From NCBI GenBank assembly GCA_028288645.1, contig JAQBNJ010000488.1:1-5050 (forward strand): 5,050 bases of DNA, read 5' to 3'. The stretch is from Sediminibacterium sp. Lineage in GTDB: Bacteria > Bacteroidota > Bacteroidia > Chitinophagales > Chitinophagaceae. A program made the position numbers and the translations under genes. Shown here in pieces: positions 1 through 4,734 of the stretch; position 1 is the stretch's first letter; each line of letters starts with the position of its first letter. Under the pieces are notes generated by a model. It saw only the letters and a program-made list of their open reading frames with translations. It had not been told where the DNA came from and did no database searches.

Positions 1-265
1 TTACCTCTTTCGTGCCGAAGCCTACGGAAGAGACTACTAATGTGGTAGCTGAGCTCGGAACTGAAATTCTGAAAGAACCGTCGGCACCCGTTTGGGTACC
101 GGTTTGGGAACCTTTCACAACCACTGAAGCACCGACCATGGCCGATCCGTCTTTGGCGTCAGATACCTTACCAGTAACAGTTTTGTTTTGGGCTTGCGAG
201 GAAATGACGAACAAGCAAGCAAATAAACCCACGAGCGTGGGCCTGACAAGCTTCGAAAAATTCAT
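1..265 (-). CDS. SusC/RagA-family TonB-linked outer-membrane protein, N-terminal part (runs off left edge)
   Basis: This is the first 88 codons of a gene continuing beyond base 1. It starts at ATG 265-263 with MNFSKLVRPTLVGLFACLF, a typical signal peptide (basic residues, hydrophobic core, then SSQAQ before the likely cut). The mature part begins NKTVTGKVSDAKDGSAMVGA and continues through GTQTGADGSFRISVP to VVSSVGFGTKEV. This is the carboxypeptidase-regulatory-like beta-sandwich that opens SusC/RagA porins, which is followed in full-length proteins (about 1000 residues) by the TonB plug and beta-barrel. Such proteins import oligosaccharides or peptides across the outer membrane with a SusD lipoprotein partner, which would lie to the left. 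The start is chosen because the signal peptide begins here and no in-frame ATG lies in the roughly 50 bases upstream. No Shine-Dalgarno is seen, as usual for Bacteroidota. The substrate cannot be told from this fragment, and a FecA-like receptor with the same N-terminal domain is possible. Confidence 0.9.
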   Translation of the reverse strand, partial: MNFSKLVRPTLVGLFACLFVISSQAQNKTVTGKVSDAKDGSAMVGASVVVKGSQTGTQTGADGSFRISVPSSATTLVVSSVGFGTKEV

Positions 266-291
266 AAATGGCAGTTTATTGGTTATTAAGC

Positions 292-306
292 GTGTACAAA
301 GTACAC
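292..306. promoter_or_regulatory. Perfect 6-3-6 palindrome in the leader of the SusC-like gene
   Basis: The bases read GTGTAC-AAA-GTACAC, two perfectly complementary 6-base arms around a 3-base centre, 27 bases before the SusC-like start codon. Its position fits an operator or a feature of the mRNA leader. On the minus strand it contains TACTTTG, which resembles the Bacteroidota -7 element TAnnTTTG but is one base short, so the promoter reading is weak. The palindrome is directly visible; any role is inference. Confidence 0.4.
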
Positions 307-345
307 ATTTTTATTTCTAAAAAAACTTTTTGTTAATTTTTCTCG

Positions 346-366
346 AAAAAACGGTGTTTTCACCGT
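346..366 (-). terminator. Intrinsic terminator-like hairpin (or attenuator) upstream of the SusC-like gene
   Basis: On the minus strand a perfect 6-bp stem ACGGTG/CACCGT (366-361 and 356-351) closes a 4-base AAAA loop and is followed at once by a run of T residues (351-346). This is the shape of a Rho-independent terminator for minus-strand transcription. It lies about 80 bases upstream of the SusC-like ATG. It could end read-through from the repeat region, or act as an attenuator if the SusC promoter is further upstream. The stem is short, so strength is uncertain. Confidence 0.5.
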
Positions 367-654
367 GGCAAACCTCAAGCAATCAGAAACAAGACTTACA
401 GAACAACATAAACGATGCATCACTCAAGCTCTATTTGCTTGATATTCTAACGTTTACTTCTTTAAATGTATGCGTATTAATGAATTTAAGTTTGAGGCTT
501 TTTTCTTATTTGTTTCCGCAAACGTTTGCGGAAACCTTTGCTGTGGACAATTTTTTGGCCTTGGAGTACGCTAAAAAAATTGCCATCGATTGCAGAGAAG
601 CTGCGGAAACAGGATGCAGCTTACGGCGAGTTGTTAAAATTGTGAGAGTGTAGT
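367..654. other. Non-coding region upstream of the SusC-like gene
   Basis: This stretch holds no convincing gene on either strand; the short open frames here have no recognisable motifs and are interrupted by the palindromes. Besides the 24-bp palindrome annotated separately, two small perfect inverted repeats are visible: TCAAGC/GCTTGA (424-429 and 437-442, 7-base loop) and AAGCTGC/GCAGCTT (598-604 and 616-622, 11-base loop). No promoter with both the -33 TTTG and -7 TAnnTTTG elements at correct spacing could be placed with confidence. Confidence 0.5.
512..535. promoter_or_regulatory. Perfect 24-bp LacI/GalR-type operator palindrome
   Basis: Each half-site is GTTTCCGCAAAC followed by its exact reverse complement, giving a 24-bp palindrome with a central CG (core GCAAACGTTTGC). 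An even-length palindrome with a central CG and AAACGTTT core is the known pattern for LacI/GalR-family operators. It lies about 247 bases upstream of the SusC-like start codon, and no gene on the plus strand starts nearby, so the SusC-like gene is the only visible candidate target. No regulator gene is in the window. That the palindrome is perfect is seen; the LacI assignment is from family knowledge; the target is inference. Confidence 0.65.
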
Positions 655-661
655 GTGTCGA

Positions 662-838
662 CTTCGTACATCCTCCGTACCATATTCGAACCTTCTTCGG
701 TGTTTCTTCGTGTGTTCTTCGGTTCTGCACGAACAAAACCGGGGTAAAACCGAAGAATAACCGAAGAACACTCGAAGAATACACGAAGAATACACGAAGC
801 AGTAGCGAAGGAAGTACGAAGGAAGTACGAAGAAAATA
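662..838. repeat. 11-bp tandem repeat array in inverted orientation (large periodic hairpin)
   Basis: On the right arm the core CGAAG occurs at 751, 762, 773, 784, 795, 806, 817 and 828, exactly every 11 bases (example unit CGAAGAATACA). On the left arm the complementary core CTTCG occurs at 662, 695, 706 and 717, with degenerate versions at 673 (CTCCG) and 684 (ATTCG), again every 11 bases. The six left units pair one-to-one with the right units at 762-821 in a single register (paired positions sum to 1483), including a perfect 13-bp match 712-724/759-771. The loop is 725-758. Because 11 is not a multiple of 3, all minus-strand frames stay open with an 11-residue periodic FF.YSS..LR pattern. 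These overlapping open frames are products of the repeat, not genes. Confidence 0.9.
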
Positions 839-872
839 TTCGGGAAAAACGATGCGGGTGCGGCAAGAAAAC

Positions 873-1027
873 AGCTGCGAGCTATGAGCCATGAGCTGCG
901 AGCTGTGGCTGAGGTAAAGAACGGACGAAGAAGTACTGAAGTAGCTACACAGAACCCGCGAAAAAAAACTGGGCGCAGCTTGCCGCCAGCGCAAAGCTCA
1001 TGGCTCATAGCTCAGGGCTCACAGCTT
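873..1027. repeat. 7-bp-unit inverted repeat with a 97-bp spacer
   Basis: The arms are built from heptamers of the type ATGAGCT/GTGAGCC. A perfect 19-bp inverted repeat pairs 879-897 with 995-1013, and outer parts (873-878 and 1014-1027) continue with one extra heptamer on the right side. The spacer 898-994 carries two units that resemble the neighbouring 11-bp family (CGAAGAAGTAC at 926 and TGAAG at 937, 11 bases apart). This suggests one repeat family was inserted into or recombined with the other. The right arm contains the TGA that ends the broken response-regulator copy. On the minus strand the hairpin is followed by GTTTTCTT, a weak terminator-like tract. Confidence 0.8.
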
Positions 1028-1142
1028 CTTAACCGTGTATATCCCATGCTTGATCGCATAGATAACAATGCCTGCCGTATTCTTTACGTTCATTTTATCC
1101 AGGATCTTGCTGCGGTAGCCCTCTACGGTGCGGGTACTGTGA
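1019..1142 (-). pseudogene. Truncated duplicate of the response-regulator C-terminus (40 codons plus stop)
   Basis: This segment aligns without gaps to 1195-1318 of the intact response regulator (offset 176 bases) and encodes HSTRTVEGYRSKILDKMNVK through to KKL and TGA, the second half of the LuxR-type helix-turn-helix including the recognition helix. About 12 bases differ. By codon, ten differences are silent and one changes Ser219 to Thr. The reading frame meets a TAG three codons upstream of the homology (within the 7-bp repeat hairpin) and has no start codon, so it cannot make a protein by itself. The strong excess of silent changes suggests it is the remains of a once functional paralogue, or material exchanged with one, rather than a freely drifting recent copy. 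Both ends of the copy abut 7-bp-unit hairpins. Confidence 0.9.
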
Positions 1143-1148
1143 GAAAAC

Positions 1149-1202
1149 AGCTATGAGCTTTGAGCCATGAGCTGTGAGCATGGTGGCTCAAAGCTCAGAG
1201 CT
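1149..1202 (-). repeat. 7-bp-unit hairpin at the response-regulator stop codon, possible terminator
   Basis: Bases 1149-1166 pair with 1185-1202 with 17 of 18 matches; the loop 1167-1184 contains two further heptamers. The units are ATGAGCT, TTGAGCC, ATGAGCT and GTGAGCA. The right arm overlaps the response-regulator stop codon (TGA, 1197-1195) and its last Leu codon. In the direction of transcription the stem is followed by GTTTTCTC, so it may end the four-gene operon transcript, though the T-tract is short. The same AGAAAACAGCT sequence flanks the repeat at 868-876, showing that hairpin and gene tail were duplicated together. Confidence 0.7.
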
Positions 1203-1866
1203 TCTTAACACTATATATACCGTGCTTAATCGCATAGATAACGATACCCGCTGTATTCTTTACGTTCATTTTATCCAGGATCTTGCTGCGGTAGCCCTCC
1301 ACGGTGCGGGTACTGTGAAATAACTTGTCGCCGATCTCTTTAGCTGAGTATTCTTCGCAGATGAGGCAGATGATCTCAATCTCTTTGGGTGTGAAGATAG
1401 AAGCCGGCTGGTCTCTCTTATAGGGATTGAATTTGCTTTCGGTTATGGTGATGGCAAGACGGGCCGAAGTTGACTTGCAATAATAAGGATGGTGATGGTA
1501 TACGGCATTGATGGCATCGATGATCTCTGATTTGTCAGAGCTTTTCAGGAGATAGCCCATCGCTCCCGCTTCCAGCATATCGATCACCAGGCTCTCTTCA
1601 TTGAACATGGACAGGGCGATAATGCCAATAGTGCTATTCTGCTCGAGGATGCGGCGGGCGGCTTCGATACCATCTGCCTTCGGCATTTTAATGTCGGTAA
1701 GGATAATATCAGGTGATGTACTTTTTGCGAGTTCGATCAGTTCAAGGCCATTCTCTGCTTCCCCCACGATATGGTATTTTTTTTCTTTTGCGAGCATCAG
1801 CCTCAGCCCGTCGCGGTAAACTTCATGGTCATCTGCAATAATTATTTTGATCGGTTGTAGGGTCAT
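1195..1866 (-). CDS. NarL/FixJ-family two-component response regulator
   Basis: The 223-residue protein has the usual length for this family. The N-terminal receiver domain (about residues 6-122) shows the acidic pair D12-D13, the phosphoacceptor D58 in ILTDIKMP, the switch residue S86 and the conserved K108. A linker leads to a LuxR-type helix-turn-helix (about 157-217) with FTPKEIEIICLICEEYSAKE and STRTVEGYRSKILDKM. It should be phosphorylated by the kinase encoded just upstream and then bind DNA as a dimer. Its ATG overlaps the kinase stop by four bases (ATGA), which indicates translational coupling. The last Leu codon and TGA lie in a 7-bp-unit hairpin. A second, broken copy of its last 40 codons follows immediately. 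The targets are not evident; its own operon, or the SusC-like gene downstream, are possibilities only by position. Confidence 0.95.
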   Translation of the reverse strand: MTLQPIKIIIADDHEVYRDGLRLMLAKEKKYHIVGEAENGLELIELAKSTSPDIILTDIKMPKADGIEAARRILEQNSTIGIIALSMFNEESLVIDMLEAGAMGYLLKSSDKSEIIDAINAVYHHHPYYCKSTSARLAITITESKFNPYKRDQPASIFTPKEIEIICLICEEYSAKEIGDKLFHSTRTVEGYRSKILDKMNVKNTAGIVIYAIKHGIYSVKKL

Positions 1867-2624
1867 TGGTTCTGCGCGTTGGGGATGATGATAGAATAAT
1901 GGGTTCCTTTTCCAACAGCCGTATCAATAAAGATCTCACCGTCGAGCATTTCCACCCGGCTGATGATATTCTTTAATCCCAGCCCCAGCGAGTTCTTGCT
2001 GCTTGAATCGTAATTGTAACCAATTCCATTATCATCAATGGTAAAACGGATATCCTGTGTTGTGTTTTTAAAATCAATCATCATACGATCGGCCTTTGAA
2101 TGTTTCAGTGTATTGTGTATGGCTTCCTGTATGATACGGTAAATATGGATCTCATCTTTTTTCACCACATCCAGGTCGTTGCTTTCGGATGATACGGTGA
2201 TCTTTATTTTTCCCGTACTGTTGATATCATCCGCAAATTGTTTTAATGCAATGACCACGCCTTTTCGTTCCAGCGCATTGGGCATAAGGTTATTGGCGAT
2301 CTGGTGGATCTGTGAGAGCATATCATTAATTAGATGCAGCGACTTTTTTTGCAACGCTTCGTCATCAGCAGAAGAAGGGCTGAGAGAAGCCACATGCAAT
2401 TTTACGGAAGATAATACGGGACCGAAGTCATCGTGCAGGTCGCTTACAAAACGGCGGCGTTCATTTTCAAGGGCGGTAATCTCAGCCTGTACTTTCTCTT
2501 TATACAATGAGACGTTTTTTCTCTGGTGTTTCATCAAAGAAAGAACATACACTATAATAAGCAATACCAGGATACCGGCACAGATCAATAGGGCAAGGTA
2601 AGTTTTTGTTTCGTTGGTATCCAT
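1863..2624 (-). CDS. Sensor histidine kinase, HisKA_3/HATPase_c type, without a recognisable sensor domain
   Basis: The 253-residue protein begins with a short tail and one membrane helix (about 9-31), then a short coiled region and the HisKA_3 dimerisation domain with phosphoacceptor H64 in FVSDLHDDFGPVLSSVKL. The HATPase_c domain follows: N-box E167-AIHN171, the ATP-lid motif DDNGIG (198-202) and a GLGL glycine loop (214-217), ending near the C-terminus. This is the NarX/DesK/LiaS class that phosphorylates NarL-type regulators such as the next gene. Only about 8 residues precede the membrane helix, so no PAS, GAF or extracytoplasmic sensing domain is present and the signal must come from the membrane or a partner. 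The start overlaps the upstream membrane-protein gene by 40 bases. The next in-frame Met (residue 32) would delete the helix, so the long start is preferred. Confidence 0.93.
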   Translation of the reverse strand: MDTNETKTYLALLICAGILVLLIIVYVLSLMKHQRKNVSLYKEKVQAEITALENERRRFVSDLHDDFGPVLSSVKLHVASLSPSSADDEALQKKSLHLINDMLSQIHQIANNLMPNALERKGVVIALKQFADDINSTGKIKITVSSESNDLDVVKKDEIHIYRIIQEAIHNTLKHSKADRMMIDFKNTTQDIRFTIDDNGIGYNYDSSSKNSLGLGLKNIISRVEMLDGEIFIDTAVGKGTHYSIIIPNAQNQ

Positions 2625-3235
2625 AATGCAGCTAAAGCATAACCCAAATTAGTGAAAAGATTTACAAATACAAGAATGAGAAAAAGGTTCTGATCGAAAC
2701 GGTCACTCATCTTCATCGGAACAACATAGAATACTTCATACACCGCTTTAAATGTGTAATAAAAAGCAAACAGGAAACAGATGATGAACTTTGCGTTCCT
2801 GAAAAGGTTTTTCCGTTCATGCATCATAGTCACATTGATCTGGTCGATGCTCAGTATCACGACCGCCAATGAATAAAAAAGTCTGAAAAAAGAATTGATC
2901 TTTAGTAGAGAGCCGAACACAAGATTTTCGCCCGTCCACACAAGAACAAAAAGGCTCAGCAAAAGATACAATATTCGTTTTCCAAAAGAGCCCCAGTTAT
3001 AAAAAATAAAAAGCAGCATAATAGCTTCTATCAATATATAGATATTTCCATTGGCCGCATTGGTATGCCAGTATATGATCGTAAAAGTACTTAGTGCATC
3101 GTTAACGGCGCCTGCAACAAGAAAAATAACAAAGAGCCGGTACGGTTTAAGGATCTTCTTAAACCGTACCAGTCCGATGATCACAGCAATGAGGTTGGCA
3201 TATCCAAATGCAGTAACATAATAGTAATTGAGCAT
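2585..3235 (-). CDS. Seven-helix integral membrane protein of unknown function
   Basis: The 216-residue product starting MLNYYYVTAFGYANLIAV is very hydrophobic, with seven likely membrane helices at about 6-23, 33-51, 64-81, 87-106, 116-132, 148-170 and 183-207. Short charged loops lie between them (for example RFKKILKP at 24-31 and MMHERKNLFRNAK at 137-149). I do not recognise a named family or catalytic motif. The start at 3235 is chosen because it lies two bases after the upstream stop codon (TAA-GG-ATG); a longer frame opens at 3292 but would overlap the upstream gene and add a non-hydrophobic tail. Its end overlaps the kinase gene by 40 bases. Since the kinase has no sensor domain, a sensory or signal-relay role in the membrane is a reasonable inference, but a transporter-like or structural role cannot be excluded. 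Confidence 0.8.
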   Translation of the reverse strand: MLNYYYVTAFGYANLIAVIIGLVRFKKILKPYRLFVIFLVAGAVNDALSTFTIIYWHTNAANGNIYILIEAIMLLFIFYNWGSFGKRILYLLLSLFVLVWTGENLVFGSLLKINSFFRLFYSLAVVILSIDQINVTMMHERKNLFRNAKFIICFLFAFYYTFKAVYEVFYVVPMKMSDRFDQNLFLILVFVNLFTNLGYALAALWIPTKQKLTLPY

Positions 3236-3237
3236 CC

Positions 3238-3642
3238 TTAAATGGTTGAAGTGAGTTGTGGCCATCCTGGAGGAGGGCATGTGGCAGGGCAACGCTGGGC
3301 GTCTTCAAAAATTTCTCCATTTTCATCGTCTCCTGTTGGAGGTTGTCCCGGTATAAGGGGTTTAGGAAGGATATCGTTACCATCTTTGTCAACACCGATA
3401 ATAATGGAATGGATCTGCTTGTTCTCTTTCATGCCATAATAAATGCGGATCGCGTATACAAAGTCCTTGGACAGGTATGCAAGAATTGCGTCTTTGTTAT
3501 AAGTTTCAGAAATAGGAAGGATGTACTCTTCTTCCAGGTTGGGATTAATAATTTCATCCATGTTTGCATTGTAACGAAGTACCATGGCTTTAGCTTCATC
3601 AAGGGGAATCCTGTGGGAGCCGGTGGGGAGTGTGTAGCTCAT
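3238..3642 (-). CDS. Small hypothetical protein with C-terminal CxxxC, first gene of the two-component operon
   Basis: The 134-residue protein starts MSYTLPTGSHRIPLDEAKAM and has no signal peptide or membrane helix, so it is probably cytoplasmic. Visible parts are a helical N-terminal half rich in acidic residues, a central stretch YAIRIYYGMKENKQIHSIII followed by GVDKDGNDILPK, then a Pro/Asp/Glu-rich linker and a tail with C118 and C122 in RCPATCPPPGW. The Cys pair near the end could bind metal or be redox-active, but there is no known motif to support this. I do not recognise a characterised family. It is the first gene after the predicted promoter and ends two bases before the membrane protein start, so it is co-transcribed with the membrane protein, kinase and regulator, which suggests a part in the same pathway. 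Confidence 0.8.
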   Translation of the reverse strand: MSYTLPTGSHRIPLDEAKAMVLRYNANMDEIINPNLEEEYILPISETYNKDAILAYLSKDFVYAIRIYYGMKENKQIHSIIIGVDKDGNDILPKPLIPGQPPTGDDENGEIFEDAQRCPATCPPPGWPQLTSTI

Positions 3643-3671
3643 AAGTGGTTGTATTGGTTTTGGTTAATAAA

Positions 3672-3702
3672 CAAATTTCGATAAACAGGCAGTTCTTTCA
3701 AA
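3672..3702 (-). promoter_or_regulatory. Bacteroidota-type promoter for the two-component operon
   Basis: On the minus strand a TTTG (3702-3699) is followed after 19 bases by GAAATTTG (3679-3672). This matches the known Bacteroidota sigma pattern of -33 TTTG and -7 TAnnTTTG spaced by about 19-21 bases, with one mismatch at the first base of the -7 element. Transcription would begin near 3665, giving a leader of a little over 20 bases before the ATG at 3642. Confidence 0.55.
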
Positions 3703-3743
3703 GGGGGGAAGTACGGAAAGATTGCGTAGTTCTACGTAAGGCC

Positions 3744-3810
3744 AGCTATGAGCTGTGAGCCATGAGCTATGAGCCTGTTGCTCACAGCTCGAAGCTCATA
3801 GCTCATGGCT
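3744..3810. repeat. 7-bp-unit inverted repeat hairpin at the 3' end of the beta-lactamase gene
   Basis: The left arm (3744-3774) reads as heptamers ATGAGCT, GTGAGCC, ATGAGCT, ATGAGC after an initial AGCT; the right arm (3780-3810) is the inverted version with CTCACAG, CTCGAAG, CTCATAG, CTCATGG. In the full 31-bp register 25 positions pair by Watson-Crick rules, and the loop is five bases (3775-3779). The stop codon and last Pro codon of the beta-lactamase gene lie within the right arm. No T-run follows on the minus strand, so a classical intrinsic terminator is doubtful; mRNA 3'-end protection or processing is equally possible. It separates the beta-lactamase gene from the downstream operon promoter. 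Confidence 0.85.
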
Positions 3811-4699
3811 TACTCACAACATATTGATAGATCATCTCCGAAACCCGCGCCATTGCTGCGGTAGCAACGGGTTCGTCTTCCAGTTTTTTTGAGAGGATAA
3901 CGAGGGTGTATTTTCTTCCATCGGGCAAAAAGATGATCCCTGAATCGTGGTGCACGCCGGTGATCGTTCCTGTTTTGTGCGCCACTTTTACTTCTTTGGG
4001 AAGCAGGGCGGGAATGAGTGTGTTGTGTTTCTGGTCAAGTAATATTTTGATCATGTCATCACTTGCTTTTTTGTTGATGATCTTTCCTTCGGCCATTTGA
4101 TTAAAAATAAGCATCAGGTCATAAGCGGTGGTTGTATTAATTAATCCTTTGTCAAATGCTTTTTGATCTTCTACCCCGCGTAATACAAGAATATCTTTTG
4201 CGCCGAGGTCACGCATGGTCTGTGTTACGTTTTTTCCATCCACCATTTCCATGATGATATTGGTTGCGAGGTTACTGCTCATGATGATCATCTGGTACAC
4301 TAATTCAGACAAAGGCAGTTTTGTACCGACCTGCCTGTACAATTCCTGCTGGCTGTCATCGGCGGGGTTGAGATTAAACACACTGCTGTCGACAATGCTT
4401 TTGAATTCATTCTTAACGGTGATATTATCGGTTAGAGAAAATTTTCCTGCGGCTACCTGTTTGAATACTTCTATCATCACTGGTGTTTTCATCGTGCTGG
4501 CGGCATGAAAGGTTTCTCCCCCGTTCCATACGATCTGTTCTTTGGTTTGCAGGTTGGTAAATGCGAGTGCAAATATTCCTTTCTGTTTTCCCAATTCTGT
4601 TTTTATATTTTCCAGTAGCTGCATCCCGGCCGGTGTATTCGTTTGTGAATAAGAAGTCATTGTTATCAATGATAACAAGCAACATAAAAAATACTTCAT
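3803..4699 (-). CDS. Class A beta-lactamase-type serine hydrolase, exported
   Basis: The 298-residue protein has a signal peptide (MKYFLCCLLSLITMTSYSQ, cut near residue 18-19), so it acts in the periplasm. The class A signature elements are in order: S68-T-M-K71 (nucleophile and general base), S141-S142-N143 in the place of the SDN loop, and K242-T-G-T in the KTG box. Length matches the PenP/class A family. The omega-loop region reads LRGVEDQKAFDKGLINTTTA and lacks the usual ExxLN sequence with deacylating Glu166 and Asn170; E177 is the nearest candidate. So it may be a beta-lactamase with an altered omega loop, or a related penicillin-interacting hydrolase with weak turnover. The gene stands alone: it starts at 4699 just after the 28-bp duplicated tail of another gene and ends in a repeat hairpin that provides its stop. 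No regulator such as BlaI/BlaR or AmpR is next to it. Confidence 0.88.
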   Translation of the reverse strand: MKYFLCCLLSLITMTSYSQTNTPAGMQLLENIKTELGKQKGIFALAFTNLQTKEQIVWNGGETFHAASTMKTPVMIEVFKQVAAGKFSLTDNITVKNEFKSIVDSSVFNLNPADDSQQELYRQVGTKLPLSELVYQMIIMSSNLATNIIMEMVDGKNVTQTMRDLGAKDILVLRGVEDQKAFDKGLINTTTAYDLMLIFNQMAEGKIINKKASDDMIKILLDQKHNTLIPALLPKEVKVAHKTGTITGVHHDSGIIFLPDGRKYTLVILSKKLEDEPVATAAMARVSEMIYQYVVSKP

Positions 4700-4706
4700 T
4701 GAAATA

Positions 4707-4734
4707 TTATTTTGATGGTTCAGATAGTTTTAAT
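4707..4734. repeat. 28-bp direct repeat, copy 1 (duplicated gene 3' end)
   Basis: Bases 4707-4734 match 4987-5014 in 27 of 28 positions (offset 280; T at 4725 versus C at 5005). Read on the minus strand the copy still encodes LKLSEPSK plus TAA, the exact end of the gene at the right edge. It lies just 8 bases upstream of the beta-lactamase ATG. Confidence 0.9.

Noticed and set aside
12..320. Plus-strand open frame of 102 codons
   Set aside because: It is the antisense shadow of the SusC-like N-terminus, which has a signal peptide and recognisable domain on the minus strand.
330..653. Plus-strand open frame of 107 codons
   Set aside because: No family resemblance, no promoter, and it runs through the 24-bp palindrome and small inverted repeats; low-complexity AT-rich chance frame.
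662..838. CRISPR array
   Set aside because: Units are 11 bp with no spacers of normal length, and arms are inverted relative to each other; no cas genes nearby.
852..876. Third decayed copy of the response-regulator tail junction
   Set aside because: GGTGCGG followed by AGAAAACAGCT resembles the junction at 1128-1152, but the match is short and flanking bases do not align.
506..1008. Several overlapping minus-strand open frames rich in F, S, Y and L
   Set aside because: All are translations of the 11-bp array, which lacks stops in these frames; the same periodic peptide appears in different frames, which marks a DNA repeat and not a protein gene.
884..1156. Plus-strand open frame of 90 codons
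   Set aside because: It is composed of two heptamer repeat arms and the antisense of the response-regulator fragment.
3236..3292. Upstream extension of the membrane-protein frame to an ATG at 3292
   Set aside because: The extension overlaps the end of the preceding gene by about 55 bases and adds a polar tail; the ATG at 3235 sits two bases after the preceding stop and begins directly with the first helix.
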